A stretch of 64,000 nt of DNA from Anaerolineaceae bacterium. Its GTDB lineage: Bacteria > Chloroflexota > Anaerolineae > Aggregatilineales > Phototrophicaceae. The notes beneath the pieces were generated by a model. It saw only the letters and a list, made by a program, of their open reading frames with translations, made no database searches and was not told the DNA's origin. Position numbers and translations under genes: made by a program. The DNA is taken from assembly GCA_002699585.1 (NCBI GenBank), contig PABP01000027.1:1-64000 (forward strand), read 5' to 3'. Positions 41,589-50,233 of this stretch are shown here, in pieces (positions within the stretch are counted from its first letter, which is position 1; each line of letters opens with the position of its first letter).

Positions 41589-42461
41589 CTAGATTGACTC
41601 ATTAGCCATCCAGCATGCTTTGTAATCTAAGGCAAAATCATCAAATGAGATTGCGGTACGACCCAGGATGTGCTCGACATCGTTGCTGACATGCTTGGCA
41701 TTGCCAATGCGTGTTAAGGTATAGAGCCCGCTGACTACAACAGCGTAAATTAAGGATTTGCCTTGTCGGATCTGCTGCCATGCAAAGCCAATCAAAGACG
41801 GATTGGTATATTGGATGGGACGGCCCAATACTTTACTTAGTTTATCGGCGATAGCAAAGTAATCCAGTGCTTCAGGTCCCGTCAGTGTATATGCTTTATT
41901 GAAGTGTTCGGTCGTTGTCAATGCGACTGCTGCTACATCAGCTATGTCTCGCACATCAATAAAGCTCGTTTTGGCTTTGCCAACGGGCAGGGCAATCTTG
42001 TTGTCATCACGGATTTCCTGACAGTTGGTTGTCGACAGATTCTGCATGAAGAAACCAGCACGTAGGAACGTATAGTCTACGTTCAATTCCAGTATAGCTT
42101 GTTCAATCTTGTAGTGAGGTACGAATCGGTTGTTTTCAACACCTTGAATTGAAAGAAACACAAAGTGCTCCACGCCGGCATTGACGGCTGCTGACAGAGC
42201 GGGTTGAATATCACGTTCGACATTGGCCAAAGCGGGCGGGCGGACAAGAAATAGGCGCTTAACGTCTGCAAAGGCAGCTTCAAAAGTCGCGCTTTGCAGG
42301 AAGTCAAAATGGACGATGTCGGTGACATCTTGAAACTGTTGTCTCGCCTTACCAATGTTGTGTGCGCCAATTCGTACCGCCGCCCCTTGTTCAAGCAGGG
42401 TATGCGCGAGTTGCGATCCTACATTGCCCGTTGCGCCCGTAATCAGTATTCGATCCGACAT
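41589..42461 (-). CDS. NmrA-family NAD(P)-binding protein
   Basis: The 290-residue product begins MSDRILITGATGNVGSQLAH and carries KRLFLVRPPALANVERD, FVFLSIQGVENN and FLRAGFFMQNL, typical of NmrA/HSCARG-like atypical SDRs and quinone oxidoreductase relatives such as QorB. The ATG at 42461 follows AGGAG; 41 codons further upstream are open but unlikely. A GACTGGTCTATA box lies 40 bp upstream. TetR follows 21 bp after its stop, so the two may be one transcript. Confidence 0.82.
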   Translation of the reverse strand: MSDRILITGATGNVGSQLAHTLLEQGAAVRIGAHNIGKARQQFQDVTDIVHFDFLQSATFEAAFADVKRLFLVRPPALANVERDIQPALSAAVNAGVEHFVFLSIQGVENNRFVPHYKIEQAILELNVDYTFLRAGFFMQNLSTTNCQEIRDDNKIALPVGKAKTSFIDVRDIADVAAVALTTTEHFNKAYTLTGPEALDYFAIADKLSKVLGRPIQYTNPSLIGFAWQQIRQGKSLIYAVVVSGLYTLTRIGNAKHVSNDVEHILGRTAISFDDFALDYKACWMANESI

Positions 42462-42500
42462 TAGATTGGCTCCTACAAAAGCGTATAGAGATATTATAAC

Positions 42501-42512
42501 GACTGGTCTATA
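42501..42512. promoter_or_regulatory. LmrA/YxaF-type operator, site 2
   Basis: GACTGGTCTATA followed by TAAT is the counterpart of the site at 40959 (TAGACCAGTC on the other strand). It lies between the NmrA gene and the divergent CoA-transferase gene, so it could affect either. Confidence 0.65.
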
Positions 42513-42610
42513 TAATAGAAGTGCTATTTGTCGCAACTTGGCAGCACAATGTGAACGTAAGTATGAGATATAATCGCGGCACATTCATACAACGCATAGG
42601 CAAGTTCCCC

Positions 42611-43810
42611 ATGCAAGAAGCGCCCCTCAGTGGCATTAAGGTGATCGATCAGACGCAGGCGTTGGCCGGACCGTATGCGGCGATGGTGCTCGGTGATATG
42701 GGCGCGGACGTCATCAAGGTAGAGCGTCCGGGGGTGGGTGACAACAGCCGCCAGTGGGGGCCGCCGTTCATCAAGGGTGAAAGTGGCTATTATCTGTCGT
42801 GCAATCGCAATAAGCGTGGCATTGCGGTCGATGTGGCTAGCACAGCAGGGCAGGGCATCATGCGCGATTTGCTGGCAGATGCCGATGTCTTCCTCACGAA
42901 TCTGGCGACGAATGCGGCCCTCGAGCGCTACGGCTTGGATTACGATACCCTGCACAAACTCAACCCGCGCCTGATATATGCTTCGATCAGTGGCTATGGG
43001 CGCGTCGGGCAGCGGGCAGATCAGCCCGGTTACGATTTGGTGGCTCAGGCGGAAAGCGGCACGATGGCCCTGACAGGCGAGGTCGACGGGGCACCCATGC
43101 GCTTCCCGACGGCGATGGCTGACATCACCTGCGGCCTGTTTACCGTGATCGGTATCCTGGGGGCGTTGTATGCTCGTGAACGCAGTGGCAGCGGGCAGAT
43201 GTTGGACATGTCGCTTCAAGAGGGGCAGATGGTGTGGTTGGCCAATTATGCCGCCGAGTACTTCCTCACCGGGGATGATCCTGCGCGGCGCGGCAATCGG
43301 CATCCACAAGTGGTGCCCTACGAAGCCGTTCAGGGCAGTGAAGGCGACTGGTTCATTCTGGGGGTGGGGTCGGACAATGTGTGGCAGGCTTTTTGTCGGC
43401 AGGTGGGCCGCGATGACCTGGCATCCGACACGCGCTTTTTGCGCAATGCCGACCGCATCGCCAATTACGATGATTTGCTGCCCATTGTGCGCGGCATTAT
43501 TCGGCAGCGACCGACAGCGAACTGGCTTGATGACCTGCGGGCGGCGAAGGTCCCCTGTGGGCGCATCAACACGGTACAGCAGGCCCTGAGCGACCCGCAT
43601 GTGCTAGAACGCGGCATGATCGTTGAATTGGAGCACCCGGCGCTGGGGATGGTCAAATCGCTGGCGACACCTGTTCCGTTGAGCGACACGCCCATCAGCT
43701 ACCGACTGCATCCACCCCAATTGGGCGAGCACACCGACATCGTCCTGCGCGAATTGGGCTATGCTGCTGATGACATTGCGGCATTTCGTCAGCAGGGTGT
43801 GATAGGGTAG
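42611..43810 (+). CDS. CaiB/BaiF family III CoA-transferase
   Basis: The 399-residue product has the family opening LSGIKVIDQTQALAGPYAAM then DMGADVIKVERPGVGD, and the active-site Asp region PGYDLVAQAESG near residue 142. Family III enzymes move CoA between carboxylic acids, e.g. formyl-CoA/oxalate or carnitine. The ATG at 42611 was chosen because homology starts there. It is followed by a small unknown gene 5 bp later. The substrate is not clear. Confidence 0.85.
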   Translation: MQEAPLSGIKVIDQTQALAGPYAAMVLGDMGADVIKVERPGVGDNSRQWGPPFIKGESGYYLSCNRNKRGIAVDVASTAGQGIMRDLLADADVFLTNLATNAALERYGLDYDTLHKLNPRLIYASISGYGRVGQRADQPGYDLVAQAESGTMALTGEVDGAPMRFPTAMADITCGLFTVIGILGALYARERSGSGQMLDMSLQEGQMVWLANYAAEYFLTGDDPARRGNRHPQVVPYEAVQGSEGDWFILGVGSDNVWQAFCRQVGRDDLASDTRFLRNADRIANYDDLLPIVRGIIRQRPTANWLDDLRAAKVPCGRINTVQQALSDPHVLERGMIVELEHPALGMVKSLATPVPLSDTPISYRLHPPQLGEHTDIVLRELGYAADDIAAFRQQGVIG

Positions 43811-43815
43811 GACGT

Positions 43816-44100
43816 ATGGCGAAAAAGAATACCAGCGGCGTGGCTGAGTTTGAGGCCTATCTCAATGCTATGGATCATGGCCTGGTAGCGATGGGCGTCA
43901 AAAAAGATGCGTGCAGCTTCTACACGCTGAATCCAGGGCTGGTCACGTCGATGAAAGACGCGCTGGCAGATGTGCCGTATTCAGGGTCGACGTTGCATTT
44001 TGTTGCTGGTGAACCTCCTCCAGAGGCCCTTATCCGCCAGATTGTGCGCGCGCGGATGGTTGAAAATGAAGTGCGCGCTGCAAAAAAGCGGAAGTCGTAA
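43816..44100 (+). CDS. Small protein with DUF1801-like end
   Basis: The 94-residue product ends with TLHFVAGEPPPEALIRQIV then RARMVENE, similar to the C-terminal strand and helix of DUF1801/YdhG-like proteins. The N-terminal half is shorter than in that family. AGGA lies just before the ATG, and the gene follows the CoA-transferase by 5 bp. Function unknown. Confidence 0.5.
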   Translation: MAKKNTSGVAEFEAYLNAMDHGLVAMGVKKDACSFYTLNPGLVTSMKDALADVPYSGSTLHFVAGEPPPEALIRQIVRARMVENEVRAAKKRKS

Positions 44101-44105
44101 GCCCG

Positions 44106-44507
44106 TCAGGTGTGATAGACGGCTGCGCGTCGTTGTCGTTGCAAATTGAACACGATTTGACGCGCCTGACGCAGATCATGGGCCATATGGAAGTCGGTCG
44201 TTCGCATCGCCTTTTGCGTGATGCGGATGAACTTAAGCAAGTCTTCGCTCGGCTGGATGACCACTATGGATCCGCGACAGGCGGGACGCATGGGGCAGTT
44301 CATCGCCTGGATGACTTGCGAGATGGCTTCCTGCGGTAGATTGCCCGCTCTTGAAAAATCGAAGATTCTATCAATCGGTGTCGTTGCGGTTTTAATGATG
44401 TCGCCTGCGCCGCTTAGAGCAGTCCTGAACTGCGCAGGTTCCCATTGGTCCTCGAACTTAAAATACAGAATTTGGTCACATTTATACCAATTCCATGTGA
44501 CAGACAT
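44106..44507 (-). CDS. Hypothetical protein, possible STAS-like fold
   Basis: The 133-residue protein starts MSVTWNWYKCDQILYFKFED and alternates predicted strands and helices in a way similar to SpoIIAA/STAS-like proteins of Chloroflexota; this is a weak fold guess. AGG lies 10 bases before the ATG. It converges with the DUF1801-like gene at a 5-bp gap. Confidence 0.5.
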   Translation of the reverse strand: MSVTWNWYKCDQILYFKFEDQWEPAQFRTALSGAGDIIKTATTPIDRIFDFSRAGNLPQEAISQVIQAMNCPMRPACRGSIVVIQPSEDLLKFIRITQKAMRTTDFHMAHDLRQARQIVFNLQRQRRAAVYHT

Positions 44508-44683
44508 GGTCGTCTACCTAGAGTGCATAAAAACCCTTATTTGTTAATGAATTGTAAATATTTAGCGAGGCGTAATAAATACGGGAAGTCCGTAGATTTG
44601 CGTGAAATCACTATGTAATTTTACGTAATTTATGCGTTGTGAATAATACCTTTCATATGGATATCTGCTCTACATATATGGGG

Positions 44684-45190
44684 TTACTTGCCGAATATGA
44701 CTTTTTCCACAGTGACCAGCGACATGGTCCCCTGGGTACCCACGGATTTCTCGTAGACGGTGAAATACATGTCTGTGGAGAAGGCGTTCTGTTGCCATAT
44801 TTTGAGGACTTCCAGAGTGGTGGGGATGATGGGCAGCGTGAGCAAATCCTTTGTTGTGACCCACTCCAAAGTGCCTTCTGTGCAGGCGGGTAGGGCAGGC
44901 TGTGGTGCGATGCCCCAATAGTAATGCAGCGATTTTTCGCCATCGAGCAGGCAGTGAGCAAACTCGTTGAGTGTGACATCTGCCAGCCCCGTTTCTTCTT
45001 CCAGCTCACGCAGGGCGCAGGCGAGCGGACCTTCGTTATGCTCTTCTTTGCCGCCGATGCCCGTATACATATCGGGCGCGAAGCTTTTCCAGGCGGCGCG
45101 TTTGAGCAATACAAGCCGCTGCGGCGGCACGGCATCCAGCAAGAAAATCACGGTCCAGGTTTGCAAGAGGCGTTCCCTAGTTGCGATCAA
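44684..45190 (-). CDS. Nudix hydrolase
   Basis: The 168-residue product has a full Nudix box, GKEEHNE then RELEEETGL (G-x5-E-x7-REL-x-EE-x-G-L), around residues 47-69. The sequence resembles 8-oxo-dGTP and related nucleotide pyrophosphatases. The start is a TTG without a strong ribosome site; no ATG lies close enough to include the first strand. It is cytoplasmic and probably cleans nucleotide pools. Confidence 0.8.
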   Translation of the reverse strand: MIATRERLLQTWTVIFLLDAVPPQRLVLLKRAAWKSFAPDMYTGIGGKEEHNEGPLACALRELEEETGLADVTLNEFAHCLLDGEKSLHYYWGIAPQPALPACTEGTLEWVTTKDLLTLPIIPTTLEVLKIWQQNAFSTDMYFTVYEKSVGTQGTMSLVTVEKVIFGK

Positions 45191-45221
45191 CAGTCATCAG
45201 CCTGGGATTGTAGCACAGGAG

Positions 45222-45602
45222 TCAGCGGGCCTGTTGGTCCGATTCCCCTTGTTGCAAGTAGTATTCGAGCAAGTCGTCGTCGATGTCATCCTGAGACAGC
45301 CGTTTTTTGAGCGCCAGCAGCTCCGCGTTGCTCAGGTTGCGTAACACCTGGTCGATGCGTTCGCGTTTGGCTTTCTCGGAAAATGTTTCGTCCAAATCCT
45401 GGGACTGCTTGTTGAGTACGCCACCCCACTGCCAGATCATCCCGGTTGCCAGGAAAGGCGCTACAACCAGTAGAATAGCCGTAATCATATGGAATACCGT
45501 GAAAGCCTGGGCAGCAGCGGCACTGATGAACAGCGCGGCCAGGGCGATACCCATTGCGCCCCAGATAACCATCGTCAGTTCAGTTATGTTCTTGTTGGTC
45601 AT
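45222..45602 (-). CDS. Small two-helix membrane protein
   Basis: The 126-residue product has two membrane helices (about residues 10-33 and 38-60), then a charged helical cytoplasmic tail with DETFSEKAKRERIDQVL and an acidic end. No family is recognised. It is 31 bp from the Nudix start on the same strand. Confidence 0.55.
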   Translation of the reverse strand: MTNKNITELTMVIWGAMGIALAALFISAAAAQAFTVFHMITAILLVVAPFLATGMIWQWGGVLNKQSQDLDETFSEKAKRERIDQVLRNLSNAELLALKKRLSQDDIDDDLLEYYLQQGESDQQAR

Positions 45603-45778
45603 CGGTGAAAATTACCTAATTGATTGTGTTGTCACTCACTTTACGCGCTGGCTACAGGTAAGTTGCGCGTGCGCATCTGATCGTTACACGTTTTATACAA
45701 GAATCTTCCGTCTTGGCTGCTAAAATCTCCTTTAATATAGAAAGACCCAATTTACTTAACGGAAAAGGATTTTTTGCG

Positions 45779-46987
45779 ATGACGGATGATTCCCAGGCGA
45801 AGTTAGCCGAGTTAAAGACGGCTCTTGTCGAGCTACAGGGCAGCGTTGGATTAAGCGAGTCGACTGATAAGCGCGATGATCTGGTCGCACGGTTGGCGCG
45901 GTTGGATGAGAAGATTAGCAAGCTGGCCGAGTCCGGTTATGCCCATCTGGAACCCATTAAGTCCCGTTTACAGGCCGTTCGTGATGGCTGGAATACAGCC
46001 CAGGCCCAGTTTGAAGCCCAGGTCGCCTACTATCGTAAGAAGCTGGATGGTGACATCCAAAGGGCCAGCCGGATGCTGGTCGGCGGGAAAGCTGGCGAGG
46101 GCAATGACCCTGTAGCTACCGTAGAGGAAAAAATCAGCGCGGTCGGCGATGCCATCGAGACGGCAAAGGAACAATTCAGCGACTGGCTAGAGCCGTTTAG
46201 TGGGGCGCTGTATGCTATCGACGGTGAGTTGAACCGCATCGCCTGGGGTGTGGAAGAATGGTCGGAAACGGCGGCTCAGCCCGCAGCCGGGGAATCCTTG
46301 CTGATGGCGGCCAAAGCCGAGTGGGTTGTCAGTGGGCGCGATAAAGATGACCCCGATGGTGTGCTGTATTTGACGAATCAGAACCTGATATTCGAGCAGA
46401 AAGAGAAGAAGGGTGGCTTCCTGGGCATGGGCAGCAAGGAAGTCCAGGAATTGGAATGGGTCGTTCCGTTGAGCAGCATCAACCAAATCCGCTCTGAGAA
46501 CAAGGGCATGCTGGGCGGCAAGGATATGGTCTACTTGAACTGCGGGGCGGGTTCACCACAGGCGGAAATCACGCTGGAAGTCAAAGGCGGGGTCGATTGC
46601 AAAGTGTGGCAGGACTACATCACTCAGGCCAAAGCGGGCCAACCGTTGTTCTCGGATGAACTGGAAAAAGTGCTGCCAGAAATTCCGGCGGTGAGTGCAG
46701 AAGCCCTGGCCGAGCTGGAAAAGGCCGAGGCACAGCCTGTCGATCATGCGGCGGCGCTGGGTGGCCTACGCTCCAACAAATCCAAGTCGATGATGGATGC
46801 GCTCGGTGAGAGCAGCAAGGACAAGGCACAGCCCTCCAAGAAAGCCATGAAAGAAGCGCCGAAGAAGCCAGCCGCAGGCGGTAAAGCGGCCATGTCATCC
46901 AAGGTCGCCGACGATGATGAACCTGTCGAGCATAATCCCTTCAAGAATGACAAAGGTGGCAGTCCCTTCCAGAATAAGAAGGACTAG
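45779..46987 (+). CDS. Coiled-coil protein with PH/GRAM-like domain
   Basis: The 402-residue product has helical coiled coil in residues 1-140, then a beta-rich domain (about 185-290) with GVLYLTNQNLIFEQKE and VVPLSSINQIRSENKG, the pattern of bacterial PH/GRAM-like domains. The C-terminus is Lys/Pro/Ala-rich. AAAGGA precedes the ATG at 45779. There is no signal peptide, so it acts in the cytoplasm, perhaps at membranes. Function unknown. Confidence 0.6.
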   Translation: MTDDSQAKLAELKTALVELQGSVGLSESTDKRDDLVARLARLDEKISKLAESGYAHLEPIKSRLQAVRDGWNTAQAQFEAQVAYYRKKLDGDIQRASRMLVGGKAGEGNDPVATVEEKISAVGDAIETAKEQFSDWLEPFSGALYAIDGELNRIAWGVEEWSETAAQPAAGESLLMAAKAEWVVSGRDKDDPDGVLYLTNQNLIFEQKEKKGGFLGMGSKEVQELEWVVPLSSINQIRSENKGMLGGKDMVYLNCGAGSPQAEITLEVKGGVDCKVWQDYITQAKAGQPLFSDELEKVLPEIPAVSAEALAELEKAEAQPVDHAAALGGLRSNKSKSMMDALGESSKDKAQPSKKAMKEAPKKPAAGGKAAMSSKVADDDEPVEHNPFKNDKGGSPFQNKKD

Positions 46988-47003
46988 CTTTCTTCGTTAT
47001 GCT

Positions 47004-48443
47004 TTATATAGAGACTGCCCCCAATGGGGCAGTTTTTTTGTTGCCCCAGGCGATATTGGCTAGCTGCCAACCAAGGTGTGCTGCTTCTAATGCAGAAGCA
47101 GCGGCCAGGGCTACTTCGTCATTGCCAGGGGCCGCAGCGATTTGGACAGCGATAGGAAGGCCGTGTTTGTCTGTGCTTATCGGGACAACGACCACGGGGA
47201 AGCCCAGGGCATTGAATGCCGGTGTATAGGCAACATGGTTGAATATACGGTAAGTCCAGCCATGACGCGGGACCAGCGAAGTGATGAGGGGGCTAATGAT
47301 GACACCCCCATCGCCCATACGTTTGATGACTGCAGCCCGGTAACGATCCAGGTCTGCGTGTGTGTGCCCAGCGATTCGGCGGCCCACGGTTCCTAGCACG
47401 TCGATGATAGCCGCGAATGTCAGTACGCCTGGTGAAATTTCCCGGCGAATGAAGGCGCTTAGTGGTCGATAAGGTTGACCCTTGCTGAGGGCGGCTTTGA
47501 AAGCTGGATTGCCATATTTTTTCATCAGGGCGAAGTAGACCCACTGGGCTTTATCAACGGGCAACTTGTCATTGCGTTCGACGACCATGCCGTGTGATGC
47601 TAAAGTCTTTCCGGCAGTTTCTACGGCTTGCTTCACCTGGGGATGAACACGGAACAAGCCATTGTCTATAAAGAGTGTGCAGCGGCGGTCGTGTAGTGAG
47701 ATTGTTTTGTAATCGGTGACAGGGGTACGCGACAGCACTGATAACGCTAGACCGAGGTCTTCGACGCGGCGTGCCATTGGTCCAGCGGTGTTCCAGCCGT
47801 CGAGTTCTGGTGGAAGCGTCGGAAAGTGATCCTCAGCCGGGATACGTTTGTCGCTGGGCTTGAGGCTGACACAGCCGTTCATTCCCGCAGGTAAACGGAC
47901 GCTCCCGGCGACATCACTACCCAGTCCCAGCGGAGAACCCCCAGCGGCTATGATTGCGCCCTCACCACCGCTGCTGCCTCCTGCGGAAAATCGGCCATCG
48001 TGCGGGTTGTTGGTACGGCCAAACACCGGATTGTTCGTTTCACCGTTCCAGCACATATCGGGCAGGTTGGTCTTGCCCAGGATGATGGCCCCGGCCCCAC
48101 GCAGGCGTTGGACGGCTTCGGCATCGTGCGTGGCGATGTCGTCGCGATGATGTAACGAGCCGCCAGTAAAACGTGCCCCAGCGACGGCCCAGCAATCCTT
48201 GATCGTGACTGGAACGCCAAACAGGGGCGGCAAATCGTTTGTGCTCTGGCTTGCGATTTGCTCCGTATAAGCTTGTGCGGTCTGTCGGGCGTCATCGAAC
48301 AAGGTCGTAATCACGGCGTTGATCGATGGGTTGACTTGTTCGATACGGCGAATATGGGTTTCTACGACATCGGTTGGGCTGACGGTGCGATTGCGAATTA
48401 ACCGGGCCAGTTCAGTAGCACTACAGCGGAGCAGATCGGGCAT
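47004..48443 (-). CDS. Amidase-signature family hydrolase
   Basis: The 479-residue product has the Ser-cisSer-Lys catalytic set: Lys in VPVTIKDCWAVAG (about 81), the Ser cluster in SAGGSSGGEGAI, and GLGSDVAGSVRLPA. The family includes GatA and many amide hydrolases; GatA identity is not supported because no gatB or gatC lies near. Its last codons run through the terminator of the opposite gene. It is a single gene. Confidence 0.83.
   Translation of the reverse strand: MPDLLRCSATELARLIRNRTVSPTDVVETHIRRIEQVNPSINAVITTLFDDARQTAQAYTEQIASQSTNDLPPLFGVPVTIKDCWAVAGARFTGGSLHHRDDIATHDAEAVQRLRGAGAIILGKTNLPDMCWNGETNNPVFGRTNNPHDGRFSAGGSSGGEGAIIAAGGSPLGLGSDVAGSVRLPAGMNGCVSLKPSDKRIPAEDHFPTLPPELDGWNTAGPMARRVEDLGLALSVLSRTPVTDYKTISLHDRRCTLFIDNGLFRVHPQVKQAVETAGKTLASHGMVVERNDKLPVDKAQWVYFALMKKYGNPAFKAALSKGQPYRPLSAFIRREISPGVLTFAAIIDVLGTVGRRIAGHTHADLDRYRAAVIKRMGDGGVIISPLITSLVPRHGWTYRIFNHVAYTPAFNALGFPVVVVPISTDKHGLPIAVQIAAAPGNDEVALAAASALEAAHLGWQLANIAWGNKKTAPLGAVSI
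47014..47039 (+). terminator. Rho-independent terminator inside the amidase 3' end
   Basis: ACTGCCCC and GGGGCAGT form an eight-base stem with a four-base loop, followed by seven T residues. It serves the PH-like gene; on the other strand it encodes the final amidase residues (KTAPLGAV). Confidence 0.8.
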
Positions 48444-48518
48444 GATATTGGGTTGCCTTCTGACGCATCAATGACCTGATGCCCTCAGTATATAGCCATA
48501 CGACAAAACCTACAGCAA

Positions 48519-48547
48519 AAAAGGCACTCCACCAAGGAGTGCCTTTT
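48519..48547 (-). terminator. Bidirectional terminator after the rubredoxin-MBL gene
   Basis: AAAAGGCACTCC and GGAGTGCCTTTT form a perfect 12-bp stem around five bases (ACCAA), with T-runs on both strands. It separates the rubredoxin-MBL gene from the amidase. Confidence 0.85.
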
Positions 48548-48597
48548 GCGTTGTACTGTCGCTGCCGGAACCCGTATCTGTTATCAGGCTCAAATGA

Positions 48598-49404
48598 TTA
48601 GTCTGTGATGGCGGCGATGTAGCGGTCAGCGGAACGGCGCACGGCGTTTTTGGCATCCGCCAGAATGTTGCCACCGTCGAAGGCATTGTATAGCTGCTCG
48701 AAGGGGTAAGGCTCGATGGCATCGACGATGTGGCGTACTTTGCTGGCTGGCAGCGGGATCAGGTTGGGGTAGCTGTACATGAAGCTGACGTAACGGCGAT
48801 CCGGCACAACCTGAATGATGTCCCCTGTCAGCAGGACGCCCGCGCCATCATTCCCAGCCGGCCAATGCAGCACCTGACCGCCTTCATAGTGGCCACCACA
48901 ACGAATGAGCGTCATGTCGTCCCAGAGCGGGTAAGTTTCGCCCTCCCAGAAGGTGATGGCATCATCCATGCGGGCGACGTACTGGCGCTCGGCTTCGTGG
49001 ATGTAGATGGGCACCTCGAAGGTGCGACTCCACTCGGTCATGGTGCTGTAATAGTGCGGGTGAGAGATGGCGATGGCTTTCAGGCCGCCGCGCTGCTGGA
49101 TGAAGTCGATGGTGGCCTCATCCAGCAGGGTAATGCAGTCCCAGAGTAAATTGCCACTGGGGGATTCGATCAAAAAAGCGCGTTGGCCGATGCCAATCTT
49201 CGGCAGGCTGCGGATGGCCGTCATGCCCGGTAGGAAAGTCACATACTCGTTTTTGTGATCCTGCTTGAGGGCATCGAGCGTGGTCCACTGCTGGCCGTTG
49301 AAGCCCACATACTGGCGCTCATCTTCGCAGATGGGGCAGTGTGCGGGCGGTGTTTCGCTGGCCGGGTATTGGGTGCCACAGGTCACGCAGACAAAGTTTG
49401 GCAT
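48598..49404 (-). CDS. Rubredoxin-like fusion to a variant MBL-fold domain
   Basis: The 268-residue product opens with a rubredoxin-like zinc or iron knuckle: CVTCGTQYPASETPPAHCPICE (two CxxC pairs). The MBL-like domain follows from about residue 45, with ISHPHYYSTMTEW in place of HxHxDH and LLTGDIIQV later. The second half of the metal motif is therefore altered, as in a known subgroup with HPHYY. The ATG at 49404 has GGAG upstream. It follows the ThuA gene by 19 bp. Its activity is unclear. Confidence 0.72.
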   Translation of the reverse strand: MPNFVCVTCGTQYPASETPPAHCPICEDERQYVGFNGQQWTTLDALKQDHKNEYVTFLPGMTAIRSLPKIGIGQRAFLIESPSGNLLWDCITLLDEATIDFIQQRGGLKAIAISHPHYYSTMTEWSRTFEVPIYIHEAERQYVARMDDAITFWEGETYPLWDDMTLIRCGGHYEGGQVLHWPAGNDGAGVLLTGDIIQVVPDRRYVSFMYSYPNLIPLPASKVRHIVDAIEPYPFEQLYNAFDGGNILADAKNAVRRSADRYIAAITD

Positions 49405-49423
49405 CGGGTTCGCTCCGCTAAAG

Positions 49424-50143
49424 CTATTCCGGCAAAGGCGTATTGCGTACATCCAGGCTGAAACCACTGTGGCGCTGGGTCGGTGCGGCCCATGTAACGG
49501 CGTTGGTAATGACCTTCTGGACTTCCGGCTGATAGTAGATCGGGTAGGTTTCGTGGCCAGGGCGGAAGTAGAAGATACGGCCCAGGCCGCGTGTGAATGT
49601 CACACCACTGCGGAACACTTCTGTGCCTTTGCTAAAGCGGCTGATGAAGATCACGCTGTCCGGCTCAGGAATATCGAAGAACTCGCCGTACATTTCCGCT
49701 TCTGGTACGCTGAAGCCTTCACCGATGCCTTCGACAATCGGGTGGCCAGGGGCGACGACCCACAGGCTTTCGGTTTCGTCGGCTTCGCGCCATTTGAGGT
49801 TGCAGGTGGTCCCTAGCAGACGCTTGAAGGGCTTTGAGTGATGGCCGGAGTGCAGCACGATCAGGCCCATGCCACTCTGTACGGCGGCTGCGACCCGCTC
49901 AACGATGGCATCTTCAACCTTGCCGTGTGCGCGGTGGCCCCACCAGATGAGCACATCAGTATTGTCGAGTACTTCTTGCGTCAGACCGTGTTCGGGCTGC
50001 TCAAGTGTTGCCGTACCGACTTCAAAATGCTCCTTTAAGAAACTGGCAATCGCCATGTGGATGCCATCGGGGTAGATGGCACGGACGGTTTCGTTGCTCT
50101 TTTCGTGTTCAAATTCATTCCAAACAGTGACGCGAACGGTCAT
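49424..50143 (-). CDS. ThuA-domain protein
   Basis: The 239-residue product matches the ThuA (trehalose utilisation) class of the glutamine-amidotransferase-like fold: [50 protein letters not shown] and [14 protein letters not shown]. The HSGHHS stretch is typical. The ATG at 50143 follows GAGGAG. These proteins are linked with sugar use but have no proven reaction. It shares an operon with the rubredoxin-MBL gene. Confidence 0.83.
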   Translation of the reverse strand: MTVRVTVWNEFEHEKSNETVRAIYPDGIHMAIASFLKEHFEVGTATLEQPEHGLTQEVLDNTDVLIWWGHRAHGKVEDAIVERVAAAVQSGMGLIVLHSGHHSKPFKRLLGTTCNLKWREADETESLWVVAPGHPIVEGIGEGFSVPEAEMYGEFFDIPEPDSVIFISRFSKGTEVFRSGVTFTRGLGRIFYFRPGHETYPIYYQPEVQKVITNAVTWAAPTQRHSGFSLDVRNTPLPE

Positions 50144-50233
50144 GCTGATTGCTCCTCGTAAGAAAAAATAGACAAGGAGCATTATCACGCGAAAAGGCGT
50201 TTTGTGCATCCACCTTTAGACCAATTTGTGCAA

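Noticed and set aside
42524-43600. Minus-strand open frame of 358 codons opposite the CoA-transferase
   Set aside because: No family features; the plus-strand CaiB/BaiF protein is clear and continuous.
47004-48443. Amidase as GatA of the tRNA amidotransferase
   Set aside because: No gatB or gatC is near and the signature is shared by many amidases.
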